In this document: one piece after another, positions 46,287 through 59,020 of the stretch
Numbering within the stretch: the stretch's first letter is position 1
How the letters are laid out: each line of letters opens with the position of its first letter
NCBI GenBank assembly: GCA_029641185.1
Contig: JAPWGK010000002.1
Location: 1,922,001 to 1,986,000 of the forward strand
From: Pseudofabraea citricarpa
Lineage: Eukaryota; Ascomycota; Leotiomycetes; Helotiales; Dermateaceae
Direction of reading: 5' to 3'
DNA: 64,000 bases
The notes under the pieces: model-generated
What the model was told of the DNA's origin: nothing
Seen by the model: the letters and a program-made list of their open reading frames with translations, nothing else
The model's database searches: none
Position numbers and translations under genes: made by a program

Positions 46287-48016
46287 CTAAAGCTCTTCTT
46301 CAAACTGCCTGGCCATCAAACCTTTCTCCGCTAGGAACTCCTTTACTTGTTTGACCGTAAATTCGCCTCTGTGGAACATACCAGCCCCAAGAGCTGCATC
46401 TGTCTTGGTCTTGGAAAACACCTCTTCAAAGTGTCCTGGGTTACCAGCTCCACTTGAAGCAATGACGGGGATCGATATTGCACTCTTGACTTGGTTGATA
46501 AGTTCTAGATCAAATCCACTATTTGTTCCATCCTTGTCTATACAGTTGAGAAGGATTTCTCCTGTACCCATTACTTCGACTGCTTGGACCAGTTCGACAA
46601 CATCTATGTCCCTCGTTTCGCGACCTCCCTTGATAGTACAAGCGTACCAACAAAACTTTTCTCCATTTGGCCCTGGGAAATTCGTTTGGGTTGTGTGATG
46701 CTTCGTGTCTTCTGGTTTTGAGACGTAGACCCGCTTTGGGTCTACACTTACAACAACCGCTTGGTTACCGTACGCTCCCGAAATCTGTTCTATGGCAGTT
46801 TTTCCACTGAGTTTTTTGCCAGCCGCATAGTACTCTTCAGCAGCCGTGACCGCATCGGAACCAATAGAAACTTTGTCCGCACCACTTTTGAAGTACATGG
46901 TCGCAATCTCCAGTGCCGAAACCTTCGTGCCATCTGTATCAACAGTATCTCTAATCCCTCCTCCAATTGTCAGAGGAACAAAAACTGTCTCTGAAGTTCT
47001 TCTCAGAATTTCCAACATAGGTAAATCGGCGAGTGGGCAATCTCGGAAGCTGGTGATGTTCAAAAACGTAACTTCATCCGCTCCTTGTTCATAATATTTC
47101 CGGGCCATCTCCACAGGTTTGCCTAGGTTTCGTACATTTCCTCCTTCCCCTTTTTCGCGTACATCATATTGATCACCCTTTGTGACCACCAAGTCTCCTT
47201 GATCATTTGCCCGTACGTCTAGGCACGCAATAATTCTTCTTGTTAGCCCTTCTTTCGCGGCCTCTAAAGCAAGATTTGCTCCACTTTCTGGTGAGCCATC
47301 AAAATTTCCATCTAGAAAAGCTTTGAGAACTCTTAGACCCGCAAATCCACTCTTTTCAGGATGAAATTGTGTGGCAAGAATATTTCCTTTTGCAACCGCA
47401 CCAACAAACTCTTCATTTCCATATCTTCCCGTGGCGACTGTCCAGCCCTGGCTCTCCAATTCACCCTGTCTGTAAGGAACCTTGTATGAGTGGACGTAAT
47501 AATATTTTGAGCTTGGTCGGAGGCCATAGACTTGTTTGCCTGATGTATTCGCACTGTTCCAGCCAATGTGAGGAACCGATTTCGAGCTGTCGTCGAACCG
47601 ATCGAGGCGACCTTTTATGACACCTAAGCCAGGAACAGCTGGATCTTCTGCAGAACCTTCGAAAAGTGCTTGTAGACCAACACATATTCCCATGAATGGT
47701 TTTCCAGAGTCTATGTGTTTCTGTATCGCAGGTAGGTAGCCTGCAGAAGCAAATTGCGTCATACAGTGGCCGAGGTGGCCAACACCGGGAAGAATGAGTT
47801 TCTACAAGCATTGAGTTAGCTAGCACATAGCAGACTTTCGGCCAATTTAATTGAAGAGCATAAAACATTAAAATAAAATCCACGTTGACTTACATCTGCC
47901 TTGACAACATCTTCTGGAGACCGAACCCATTCCACAGTATATCCCACCTTCTCAATCGCATTGACCAAACTTCGCACATTGCCCGCCACATAATCGAGCA
48001 AATATACCTTGGACAT
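46287..48016 (-). CDS. HIS7: Imidazole glycerol phosphate synthase, bifunctional HisH-HisF
   Basis: Two exons (47894-48016, 46287-47801; 92-nt intron) give 545 residues. The N-terminal glutaminase domain has PGVGHLG, the nucleophile C81 in GICVGLQ, and the FHPEKSG element with the catalytic His/Glu. The C-terminal cyclase barrel begins at [12 protein letters not shown] and holds the phosphate-binding loops LTIGGGIRD and ASSGAG. It makes imidazole glycerol phosphate and AICAR from PRFAR using glutamine-derived ammonia, the fifth step of histidine synthesis, and so also feeds purine synthesis. Fusion of both activities in one chain is standard in fungi. The promoter carries a duplicated element with two Gcn4/CPC1 sites, consistent with general amino acid control. 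Confidence 0.97.
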
Positions 48017-48083
48017 CTTCGATTGTCTATGATTGATTAGGTGACTGGAAGACTACCAATTGTATTTGTACGATCGAGTTGTG

Positions 48084-48090
48084 TGAGTCA
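48084..48090. promoter_or_regulatory. Gcn4/CPC1 site, HIS7-proximal
   Basis: TGAGTCA, 67 bp upstream of the HIS7 start codon; it reads TGACTCA on the HIS7 strand and matches the bZIP general-control site. Confidence 0.7.
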
Positions 48091-48126
48091 GGTTTGGCTT
48101 CCTGAGGGGTCAACGAACAAGTTGTG

Positions 48127-48133
48127 TGACTCA
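48127..48133. promoter_or_regulatory. Gcn4/CPC1 site, HIS7-distal
   Basis: TGACTCA in the second repeat unit, 110 bp upstream of the start codon and 43 bp (four helical turns) from the proximal site. Confidence 0.7.
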
Positions 48134-48813
48134 GGTTTGGTTCCCTGAGGGGTCAACAAACAATTTTGAAGCCCCTCAATTCTGCCGATTCACACCGCCC
48201 CATAGCAATATCACCTCAATTTGCCTCAATCAGCCTCAACTCCGCATCCTTCGTCTCTCATCGATAAGTATATAAAGAAGAGGGAACCCGACTGCCATTT
48301 TTTTTTCTTTCATTTTAAACACCTACATATACGAGCTATAATGTTCTCACTTTACACTATGTGGAAGCTTTCGTCTTCTAGCAGTCTATGGGATACCATC
48401 CAGGTGACATGGAATAGAAGTACGTAGGGACGGAGTCCTTCACTCTCGCCTGCGTTGAAACAGTAAGTCTTTGAATATCTGGGTATGCTTACAGATGTAA
48501 GTTCTTGCACCGAAAGACAAGGTGTTGTCGAGTTTTATTTGCATTGTTCCAAAAGATCACGTTACTCAAGGTTCGCATTACTCTTTGTTCAGAGGATGTA
48601 TTTATTTTCCAAGTAAGGATTTAATTTATATCAAAGATATTGAGCAAACTTGGTAAGCCTTTCCAAATACAACCCATCCCACGGTATTAACTCCTCTAGC
48701 ATGTTACAAAAGAAAATAAAACGAGAGCCCAGTACATTCGCCAATCCTCTAAGTCTCCCACCAATCTATATCCCACGGTCTTTCTACAGTCATCACATCA
48801 CTATATATTTTGT

Positions 48814-49453
48814 CTACGAGCTTAAGCTTGAAGCTGGAGCGGTAGTCTTCAAGGTGATTGCGGTGGCGCCATCATAAACAGTTCCGTCAGAGTTCCAGTA
48901 CAGAGCCCAAAGGCCAGTGGTATTTGTGTCGACAGCAGAGAACATCAGCTCGTAATCACTATCGCTCTTAGCATATGCGACAGAGGTTCCGAAAAAGGAG
49001 AATCCAGTTGTGGAGGCGCCGGTTGGAAGATCTGAAGAGTTGGTCACAAAGCCGGCCTGGTCAAATGCTCCTTCGGATGGGTTGATGTAGAACATTGGGC
49101 TACCAGTGAATGCTGTAGTGTTCGAGGAAGAGTACGTCGAGTTGGCTACGATATACCACGGAACGGTGTTGTCGCTAGCATCAACAGTGAAGGTGATGTT
49201 TGTAGCGGTGGTATCAGAGGAATCAGCGGCTCCGAAACCGATGTATGCCAGACCTATCGCCAAATCAGCCTCAACAAGCTAGGCACTGGAAGAAAAAAGA
49301 AAACTCACCATTGTCATAGAAGACAGGGGCGCCATTGGTCAGGCCTCCATAGGCGTAAAGAGACACGGATGAAGTATCACGCTTCAGGGTACGTGCAGAG
49401 CTCAAGGCACAGAGGGCCAAAAGAGGCACGGTGTTGATAGGGCTGAAAAGCAT
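48814..49453 (-). CDS. Small secreted protein, beta-rich, unknown function
   Basis: Two exons (49309-49453, 48814-49253; 55-nt intron) give 194 residues. A signal peptide is followed by LKR at about residue 24, a possible Kex2 site. The mature part begins SVSLYAYGG and continues after the splice with GLAYIGFG, then a Ser/Thr/Asn-rich beta-like domain with at least five NxS/T sites. There are almost no cysteines in the mature protein. The SLYAYG..GLPV.Y.DGLAYIG pattern recurs in small extracellular proteins of ascomycetes as far as I recall, but no function is known to me. Secretion is a safe inference; any role in the wall or in host contact is not shown by the sequence. Confidence 0.8.
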
Positions 49454-50877
49454 GATGAAATGAGAGTCTGATTAGGAGCGGCTGGTGTTGATAGTGAGGA
49501 AGAGAGAAAAGAGAGAAAGAGAGAGGAAGGTGAGTGACTGTGAGTGATTAGACTGAGGTAGTGAAGACTGACCTTTGTGGCAGAAACCAAGTATTATGTA
49601 TCTCGTGGGATCTTGCCATTCTCCTGAAAAAGCGAGAGGGGTATTTTCGCCGGATAGCAACATGCATGTCGAATGATACCATCTGTTGGCCTGAGTGACG
49701 TGGGCGCCACTCTATCTCTCTTCCTTCCGTTAGGCATTTTCGAGGCTGAGTCCCTTACGATTGGAAGGGCTGACGAAGATCTCCCCAGTGTCGCGAAAGG
49801 TTCCAGAGCCCCCTGACTCAGCTCCTTCCATGCCGGCTCTAGATGGCCCTCATACGTCCCTATACTCCATGAAAATATAGGAGGGGCCGATATGAGTCGG
49901 GACCAACTCGAATCTCTCAGTACCCGACTGAATCCTTTCCGACTCCTTCTGTGCTCTTCTTTATTATTTCTCGGGACCTCCATGCATATCTCTGGACATC
50001 AGATGAACCAAAGGATTTCATAGACAAGCTCGGATTGTTGATGCGAGATAGAAGGAAAATTAAAAATCAATGGGTAGAGCGGCCGAGATTCAAGCTCCCG
50101 GCGCAAATTGCCGGATCCTTTGCAGGAGCCGGACTGACGAGCCTGTCCCGGTTTCGTCGCCAATTGTCCCAATCACAACGCAAGCGACGAGCTCAGCCCT
50201 GTGGCCCACAGCAAGAACTGGCCGCGCAAGCACCTGAACATCCTCGTCGTCGCTCACCAGTTCATCTCTTCGTTCTATGCCTTAATGTCACCGTGGCCAG
50301 GGGGTGCATCCGTTTCATCTACTCGTCTATTCCACAGGTCGCTTGTTTACAGACGAGTCGACGCTGAGTGGCTGATGCAGTACGTGTCCGAGTCAAGACA
50401 CATAATCTGAGCTTAATTCGGCTTCCTATACAAGCTTGATGACGATCAAAGCTTGGTCCGGCTTCTATTTCTAGCTTTCTGGCCGAGAATCTCAGGCATC
50501 ACATCCTACTATGGTAATGTCTCTGGATCTTCGCAGGAATATGCTACTGTGTGGATAGTGGGAGTTGCTATCAAAGTGGAAAATCGGCGGTCGGCGAGTC
50601 CTATCCCGGATCACCATGTTCTCACTTGGAAACCAAGGCTTCATGCATCCTGATTGGGAGTGGAAGATCTGAGAGTAGACTGATAGTAGGCTGTACGAGC
50701 AGTTCCTACTGGGAATGTTGATTCTATATAACTCGAGAAAACTCCCTCTATTTGCCTCTCATCATCCAACGATCCATCCTCACTCTCCATCCACAAGAGC
50801 CCACTTCCTTGGCTTTAGACATTCTCTTTCTCTTGAAATACTTTCTTTGAGTTCGGTTCATTCCGATATTCGTCAGC
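49454..50877. other. Divergent intergenic region
   Basis: A purine-rich GAGAAA tract at 49495-49530 is the leader of the secreted-protein gene. Frames near 49594-50410 overlap on both strands without support. A TATATAA at about 50725 may serve the laccase gene. Confidence 0.45.
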
Positions 50878-52660
50878 ATGCATTTCACTTCATTTTTGGC
50901 TTCTAGCCTGGCATTCACAATTTCGGGAGTCGTCGCAGCCCCTCATGCTTCTTCATTGTCTGAGCATTTGAGCAAACGATGCACCAATTCCGCCTCTGAT
51001 CGTTCGTGCTGGGGTGACTATGACCTCTCCACAAACTATTATGACGAGGCTCCCGATACTGGTGTCACTGTAGAGGTATGCATCTTGATTACAGTCCCTT
51101 GATTCGTAGCTAATTTCATCAACAGGTCTATTTAGAGCTTGTCAACACTACAGCATCTCTCGATGGTGTTGAGAGAAACGTTCTCCTTGTCAATGGAACC
51201 TTCCCAGGTCCAACTATCATCGCCAACTGGGGAGATACTGTTAGAGTCCATCTCTACAACGGCTTAGAGAACAACGGAACCAGTCTTCATTTCCACGGTA
51301 TTCGTCAGAACTATACCAACCAGGCTGATGGTGTCGCTTCAATCACTCAGTGCCCAACTGCTCCTGGCGATTCTATCACTTATGAATGGCGCGCAACTCA
51401 ATACGGTTCATCTTGGTACCATTCTCATTTCGCTCTCCAAGCTTGGGAGGGAGTTTTGGGTGGTATCATCATCAACGGACCCGCCAGTGCCAACTATGAC
51501 GAGGATCTTGGAAGTTTGTTCTTGAACGATTGGAGTAAGTCTTCATATGCATTTCACATACACAATCAACTGACATATCTCTAGCCCACGAGACTGCCGA
51601 TGCTTTGTACTCTACTGCTGAGAGCAGTGGCCCACCTACTCTCGACAACGGTCTCATCAACGGTACTAACACCTATGGAACACTTGGCTCCCGATTCGAG
51701 ATGAGCGTCACTGCTGGTACCTCTTACAGACTTCGCCTCATCAACGGTGCCATTGACACTCACTTCAAGTTCATGATCGACTCTCACAACCTTACTGTCA
51801 TGGCCTCCGATTTCGTTCCCCTTGTCCCTTACTCTACCGAGCTCGTCAGCATTGGAATGGGCCAACGTTACGATGTCGTCTTCACTGCCAGCGAGACCTC
51901 AGGCAACTTCTGGATGCGCGCTATTCCCCAGACCTTCTGCAGTGATAACGACAACACCGACGACATCAAGGGTATTGTCCGATACGACTCAACCTCCACT
52001 GATGACCCTGAGACCTCAGCATGGGATTACGATGATGACTGCGATGATGAGGATATGTCTACTTTGGTCCCATACTACTCCATGGATGTCGACACCGACT
52101 CTACTGAGGACGACTTCGCTGTGACCGTCGGCAAATCCAACAACGTTTTCAAGTGGTACATGGCCGGCACTACCTTCGAGGTCGAATGGGCCGAACCCAC
52201 ACTTCTCCAGGTTTATGAGGGTGACACCAACTACACTACCTCCTCTCACGTAATTGAGCTTGACACCGCTGATGAGTGGGTCTACTTCATCATTGAAACC
52301 ACCCAAGCTGTTCCCCACCCAATCCATCTTCACGGTCACGATTTCTGGGTCATTGGTCAAGGATCTGGCACTTACTCAACCGATACCACTTTGACTCTCA
52401 CCAACCCTCCTCGTCGTGATGTTGCTATGCTTCCCGCCTCCGGATATCTAGTCATTGCTTTCTTGACCGATAACCCAGGTGCTTGGCTCTTGCATTGCCA
52501 CATCGGATGGCACACATCTGAGGGCTTCGCTCTCCAGCTTGTCGAGCGTGTCTCTGAGATCCCTGCTCTTATCGACTACACCACCCTGAACTCAACCTGT
52601 TCCGCTTGGGAGACCTATGCCGAGGAGAGTGGAGTCGAGGCTGAGGATTCCGGAGTATAG
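50878..52660 (+). CDS. Laccase (multicopper oxidase)
   Basis: Three exons (50878-51075, 51126-51534, 51585-52660; both introns 50 nt) give 560 residues. It has a signal peptide, then a propeptide ending LSKR, a Kex2-type site. All four copper motifs are present: LHFHG (H121, H123), WYHSH, HPIHLHGHDFW and HCHIGWH with Cys507 binding the type 1 copper. The residue ten after that cysteine is Phe517, where ascomycete laccases usually have Leu. The protein ends in DSGV, like the DSGL/DSGI C-terminal plug of ascomycete laccases. It would oxidise phenols with reduction of O2 to water outside the cell. The central region has a run of Asp/Glu (DDDCDDEDM), unusual but compatible with a surface loop. 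Confidence 0.95.
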
Positions 52661-53452
52661 ATCAACACACTCGCTTTTCGCATTACTCAACCGATCTCTT
52701 AATTACGACGCATCACTCACGCACGTACTGTTTTCTTTGTCCACGCATTTCCTTATTGTCTCTATAGAAGGTAGACGGTGGGAGAGAGGATGGGGCACAT
52801 TTTTCCTTTCTTGGCCTTGGTGATACGGTATATACAGCATTGCATGGCATATCAATTAGCGGGTCATTGTCACGGAGTTCTCTGGAGTTTTCCCTTTTCT
52901 TTTCCTTTTTATAAACATACAAACATACATACATATATCTCCTTATCACATACATACCATGGAGGTCGCATTAGATTATAAATATAAAACGAGCCTTATC
53001 CATCTACCTCTCATCTGTATCTCTTGCTTTACTTGACTTTGATCCATCCATGACTTGATCTTTCAACATTGTCCTCTTCTCCATTTTCTTCCTCTTGTTT
53101 TGGCACCACTTTCGTCAAGTTTCTGTGCCGACAATCTGCCTTTCATCTCAACAACCACGTCTACTTAATTCGAAATATCTTGTTACTAGTGGTTAGATAT
53201 GCTTCAACTAGTAAGATGGTTATACGAGCAAAATACTCATCCCTTATTAGCTAATCAACAGAGCCAAAGGAACCATGCAGCTAACCAAACCAAATTAGGA
53301 CATAGAACCCTGCTGAGTTATAGATGCAAGAAATGCCACTCATTTTCTACTCAAGTCTCAAAAACATCTTGAGATTATAGGAATGTAGAGGATATTCATT
53401 GAGACAAGTAATTTTATTTTGATACATATATGTGTACAGGAGATCTATAAAT
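52661..53452. other. Convergent intergenic region
   Basis: 3' flanks of the laccase and PPR genes; contains ACATACAT-rich simple sequence at about 52917-52935. No gene seen. Confidence 0.5.
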
Positions 53453-55894
53453 TTAAGCGTTTATATCTACAACAATGTTGAAGCAAGACCATCCTTCATC
53501 ATCTTCTGCCCGGCCAAACTTCTCTAACTCTGCCCATTGATCCGGGTACAGTTCTTTAGCCCATGCTTCGATACCATCCTTTCGGGTATCACCCTTAGTA
53601 GCATTATAGAAATTGCCAAGACTATTTTAGGGAGTTAGTATATGATTTTGGCAGAGCAGGGAGAAACTCGCTACGTACGTCATGTAGTCAGGACCAAAGC
53701 CTACTTCCTTCTCCATATTGTCGATCAGAGTCTTGACCTCTTCCCACTTGCCTTGCCCAGCCAATGCAGCGCAGTATGCTGAAAAGACATTTGGCGTGAC
53801 CTCGATATCCATCCTCTTCATCTTGCTCCATATCTCCCTTGCTGTCTTGTCACCGAAAGGACGTTTGCCGCATGCTCTGAACACAATCTCCAGGCTATTG
53901 TAGCTTGGTCCTTCCCTTGAATTGGTAATGGCGAGCCAAAAGTCTAGAGCACGGTAGGCGTCATCGCAGGCTGTGTATGCCATCATGAGGGAGTTGTAAA
54001 GTCTGGTTGTAGGTTCAATCGTAGAATCCAACTTCATCATATTATGGACCATATCCAAACTTTCTCTATCAGCATTCCTGGCAATGCCTTCAAAACATTG
54101 AACGTATGTTTCACAAACTGGTCGCAGCTCTGGGCTGTCATGCGCCCTCATGTGCCCGAAGACATAGCATGCCATATCTGCACGTCCACGTGAGAAAAAT
54201 TCGTTCATCAACTTAGTGCGAGTGATGATATCTGTTTCCAAGAAAATATCACGGATCAGGCCATATGTTTGCCAAACTCGAGCAAGGCTGTTGTTACGAT
54301 CCATACAAAAATTGAACAGGGCGTTACGCACACGCGTGCGTTCTTCGAGATCATGGTGATATGTGTTCAGCTGAAGAATATCCACAACCTCCGGAAACTC
54401 CCCACGGCTGAGATACATAGAGCAAAGAGAAGCAACGGTATCGGCTTCTAAGCGAGCATCTCGCTCATTGAGATCCGACATTATAGAGGCAATTCGATCG
54501 TACATATCGGTAGTTGAGGATGTTAAGGCTCGAATGTACTTGTTTATGATTCCAAGATCTTCGTCATTCAAGAGCTCTTCAGCCTGTAGTGCTTGGTATG
54601 CAACTTGTGCCCCGGCTAAATCCCCCGCATCAATCCGGTAGTCGAGTTGCAGTATATACGTCTGCGCATTAGGCCTTATTCCAGATTTCATGCCCAACGC
54701 TATATATCTCTCGGCAAGATACGGGTCATTCAAGGACGCTGCAAGCTTCACAAGACCGTTTATAGTCGCAACATCCGGGTTTCCTCCACGAATACCTACT
54801 TGCCTACGAACCATGACTTCCATCATGCGTTCGATATCTTCCACGCCTTTACCAAGAGATCCTACAGCCCATTGAAATATGACATCCCACTGCAATTTAT
54901 ACGGCTTTGATTTCTCCAAAATCCTTTGAAATATGGAGTTGCACCACTCAAGCTCTTTATTTCGGATAGAGAACTCGAGGATTTTTTCCAAGGTGTCTGG
55001 GTGATGGGTAAAACGTCCGTCTTGCTTAATGGGTTTAGCAACCCAGAGCTTAGTGGCTTGAATGTCGTTCCTGGACGCATACAGTGTTATGAAGTGCTTC
55101 TGAAAGAGCAGACAAAATGGTTGCCCAGCTGCCTCTGCCAATTGGAGGGAACGAAGTAGCTCCTCCTCATTATCTTCACCTGAAAACCCTTCCATCACGA
55201 GTGCCCAGCACTCTGCCATGAACGTTGACACCCTCCCTGATAAATGGGATAAATTAGGATTACCGATATCTTGCATTAATCTGCGAGCATCGGCACTCGA
55301 TCCCGTTTCCACAAGAATTTTAACTAAATCGTACGGCCAAAAATGTTGATACTTGTCGATCTCTAACTTGGCACCCAGTCGCTTCATCTCGGCAGCAAGA
55401 ACATTGGCGAAATCCCTGTGAGCACTGGAAGGCCGTTTGGGCGCGAAGGAGAGAGCAGTCGATGCTAGCTTCAAATCTGCAATATTCAAGCTGCCTACAT
55501 CGTCACTAGCCGTCCGCTGAAGATATTTGAAGGTTCTCAATGCGTGCTCTGCTTGGAGGCTGTTGATTGGTTCTTGCCGATAGATTTTATACTTCATAAA
55601 CTCCCTAAAAGCACGTAGGAGATCTTGAGGCGGCGGTAAACGGGTCCCAGTCTTCTCTCTTGCATTCAACTCGAGCATTTTTGGGTAGCCAGGTGCTAAT
55701 TCGGGAGCTTTGGGTTTTCGAGGAGCGTTCTGGGAGAACCCGAAGATAGTTCTGTGTAAACATGGTCGGTTTTTAGAAGAAGGTCCACGATGCTGGTACC
55801 TGTAGTGAAGTGCGGTCTGAGTAGGACATCGGAGGACGAGCCCATCGTTCGAGAGGAGTCTGCGGAAGACATTACGGGTCAAATGCGAAGGCAT
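53453..55894 (-). CDS. Mitochondrial pentatricopeptide-repeat protein
   Basis: Two exons (53679-55894 and 53453-53621; 57-nt intron with a TACTAAC branch point) give 794 residues. The Arg-rich, acid-free N-terminus from the ATG at 55894 is a mitochondrial presequence; the frame extends 14 codons further upstream without another ATG. The body is a series of 30-38-residue helical repeats typical of PPR proteins (e.g. around TRLYNSLMMAYTACDDAYRALDF). Such proteins bind organelle RNA for processing or translation; the target cannot be read. A 48-nt stretch (55752-55799) has intron-like ends and keeps frame, so a shorter form of 778 residues is possible. The spliced C-terminus is acidic and Trp-rich (EAWAKELYPDQW). 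Confidence 0.85.
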
Positions 55895-56386
55895 CGCGTG
55901 TTGAGGGGTATTGAAACTATGTACAGCTACATCCAATGCATTAGTATGAGTGGCAATCGGGCCAATGCAAGTTTTTGGGCCTCACCAAAGCATTTTGTCA
56001 AGTGGAAAATGCGTTTACAATGGCGTCTTCATGATAGGTGGCTGATGTTCGAAGCTTCCAGGAGCTCTGGAAATCTTTGGCGCGTCACCGGAGCCTAAGC
56101 TACAACAGGCTTAGCGTACGAAATATTTGGAGGTTTGGTATTCCTCGATTCACCAATCTTTCCATGTAATTGCTACAAGGTCTTTTTTACGATGTTACTT
56201 TGCTCTACGTACCTAGGTACATAGGTACTCAACATAAAAGACACGCGCACTGCGATCTATCAAACATGTTACAGATGGCTAATTCTAAGCCCTGCCCGCC
56301 ATGCCCTGCACCATACGCCGTAAACCTGGAAATATTGATCGCCGCTTCACTCCAATTATTCCCAATTATTCAAAGTCTCTGCCACG
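55895..56386. other. Intergenic between PPR and ATG7 genes
   Basis: Promoter of the PPR gene and 3' flank of ATG7. A short ACCTAGGTAC/ATAGGTAC duplication near 56211-56226. No gene seen. Confidence 0.5.
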
Positions 56387-58678
56387 TCACAGTAGCTCCC
56401 CATCACCCTCCTCCTCACCTGCCTCCTCACTATCCCACTCAACATCATTTGCTGCAGCTTCTGCCTGTCTTTGTACCTCTGCTAAGCCACTAAGCTCGGT
56501 CACATAATCTTTCTCGGTCAATGCTCGCTTGATAAAATCCCACCCATCATTCTTGTAAGCGTCCACAACCTTTGAAGAACAGGCTGAACAACAGTCGTAA
56601 GAAGGACCACTGATAAGCATGTTCTTGAAGCTAGAAAGGAAACCTCGAATCTGATGCGCGACGACTCCAAGTGGATGATTCGGTGGATCCCGCTCATATT
56701 CTGCACCAGAGGAACCTTGGTTTGCAACAATTTTTGGTGCTGGAGCACGAGCGCCTTCTGGGTGTTGTAAGATTGACACCAGCAACTCAACCAAAAGAGC
56801 AGAAGCAATGGGTGCGACCCCTGGACGTGTGACTGTACATTGTTGGTCCAGAGTCTGATCCTTCATCGACTAGAAACAGAGGTTAGAAAATTGGTTTTCA
56901 GCAGGATAAAGTAGACTTACATCTGCTGGAGCCACAACATCGTTACAGAAGTAGCATCCCAGTGCTGCTGGCCCATCTTCAGAAGATGCTATACCGTGTC
57001 GCATCACCACATAAGTATCAAAGCCTAAAGCAGCATTCATGACGATCTTTCCAGTGGCTTTCCCCATCAAAGTAGGCAGCCATCGACTTTCCCGGGTATC
57101 CATGAGGAGGAAGATTACATCATGTTCTTCAATAAGTCCCTGGAGCTTTTCAAAATCCGTCTTTGTCTTCGTCTCATTTGTGATAGGATGACCCAACATA
57201 GGAACTGACATAACATGACCAGTGCTATCAACACCTGGGTATATTTCTTGCAGAGCTTCGGCCGCTCTAAATGCTTTTTGAGCACCGCCTTCCAAGCAAT
57301 CCTTAAAGTCAAATAGAGGCTGCCGCACTGGATTTGAAAATGATACTGTTGCATTGTCAACAAAAGTGATCTTCCGTACACCCCATCCCATCAAGTTGCG
57401 TGACACATATGTGCCAAGTGTACCAGCACCAAGGAGTAAGCATTTGGTCTCTTTGATCTTGTCGAGATCTAAATCCGGAGCTATCCGCCACTTCATCAGT
57501 TTCAAGTTGAGATCGACAGACTGATCTGCTAATCTTGTTGGATCCATATACTGCGCAAGGTCGATGGTTCTTGAAGATAGTTTTCCTGATGCAGATCGCT
57601 CCCAACCAGTAACCTTTGGCATTTTTGGTGTCACTGTGCCTTCACCGTCAAGAATGGCATCCGACTCTAGATGGAGTATGATACTACGCGCCTCGTGTCG
57701 CTTTGCGTGAGTCTCTCTGAAACAGATGACTTGAACTTTGTTCAGCTTAAACCGACGCCGGATTAAAACCAAGTAATTTCGTAACATCCAGCCAGGGTTG
57801 TCAGGATAGGTTGAAGGATCAACAAATGCTACATATTGGTCTTCTTTTTCAACATTGTCAAAGAAACCTCGTTCATAAGCTCCAATAGAGCCTACTTCCC
57901 ACTTGAAACCCAACTTATCACCAGGTGTATCAGGCTCGTTGTCTTGGTCTGCTTCTTGGTCCGCTTCTTGGTCTTTGCTTTGATCTTCAGTCGCGTGCCG
58001 GACCTTTTTAGCAAGGAAGAAGCCATGCTCTCTATTGTCAACACTATACTTCCACGTGCCATACCTGTCAACTAAGGCAGTGCTCTCTTCGCCTGTGAAC
58101 TTATCGGCACCTACACGCTTCCAAGTGGGATCAGAGTGGAGTGCAGGGAAGCCAAACCAGTATTGGAATGTGTACTTCTTTAGATTTGCAAAGGATATAA
58201 TAGTGAAAGATGAGAGCAGAGATGGCACTGAATAGATTGTTCCGTCATTAATAGCATCCCAAATCTATATTAGTCAGATGACGAACATGTCAAGAATTCA
58301 GGAGGCTAACTAACCTGTTTAGCTGCCATGTGTAAAATCATGGGCTTATCAGCATTTTTGAAATCCTCTAGAGTGTTGAAATTCTTGATAACACCTCCAG
58401 CTCGCACGCACCCAGCAGGTACTCTGCACGTGTATGTTAGCTACCAGAGCTGCAAAGGGACATGTGCGAACTTACTGCGTGCTTGTAAGCGCGTTCCCGA
58501 GGATCTGCATGCGACAACTTGCATCCGGAGCGGCGTGAGGTCGTGGTTCGTACAAACCCAGAACTTGACGGGCCGAATCATCCAGCTTATCATGATCGAT
58601 CTTAGAGTTAGAGAGCGCCGTATAGAATGGCAGTTCGATCTCCGAGGCAAAGGGAGCAAATTGCAGCGGGGTAGCCAT
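56387..58678 (-). CDS. ATG7: Ubiquitin-like modifier-activating enzyme ATG7
   Basis: Four exons (58476-58678, 58315-58423, 56921-58264, 56387-56869) give 712 residues. It is the E1 that activates Atg8 and Atg12 for autophagosome formation. The N-terminal Atg7-specific domain (from [11 protein letters not shown]) binds the E2 enzymes. LLGAGTLG at residues 383-388 is the ATP-binding turn of the adenylation domain. The catalytic cysteine is C563 in [10 protein letters not shown], and an acidic C-terminal tail follows, as in homologues. A Gln/Asp/Glu-rich insert at about residues 197-216 is extra. The start at 58678 is the first ATG in frame. It is divergent from the dCMP deaminase gene with 342 bp between start codons. 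Confidence 0.96.
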
Positions 58679-59020
58679 CTTTGAAGCAAGATGGGGAGGG
58701 TTGCGCAAGCAGAAATGCAGGATGATGAGGAGGTTAGGTGGAGATTAGAACAAGATCGATCAGATGTATTTAGGAGTTGTAGTCATCCGAATATTATGGC
58801 AACTCTTCTCTTTGTTTGGTTTAATAAGTTCAGGTGAGAATCGCACGTGAGACAAAGTGACCACGAGGGGAGGGGCTTTGGAGGGGCCGGTGACACGCTA
58901 TGGAAGAATTGAATATCCGGTGCCGAAGTTCTCGCGACGCGTTTCCACATGATCAATTGACGGGAATGTGTTTACCAGTTCCTTTTTGATATTCAGCACC
59001 TTGTTGTAGAAAGATTTGAA
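58679..59020. promoter_or_regulatory. Shared promoter of ATG7 and DCD1
   Basis: 342 bp between two divergent start codons. I see no clear TATA box or paired operator. Confidence 0.4.

Larger units (their letters stand above)
48078..48163. repeat. 43-bp direct tandem duplication in HIS7 promoter
   Basis: Two adjacent 43-bp units (48078-48120 and 48121-48163) differ at four positions only. Each contains a TGASTCA heptamer and a CTGAGGGGTCAAC block. Confidence 0.9.
48017..48813. other. HIS7 promoter and 3' flank of secreted-protein gene
   Basis: Holds the 43-bp tandem repeat at 48078-48163. The rest is A+T-rich noncoding sequence. Confidence 0.55.

Noticed and set aside
49951..50367. 138-codon frame between secreted protein and laccase
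   Set aside because: Starts from a non-conserved region, Arg/Gln-biased, with competing frames on both strands; no recognisable features.
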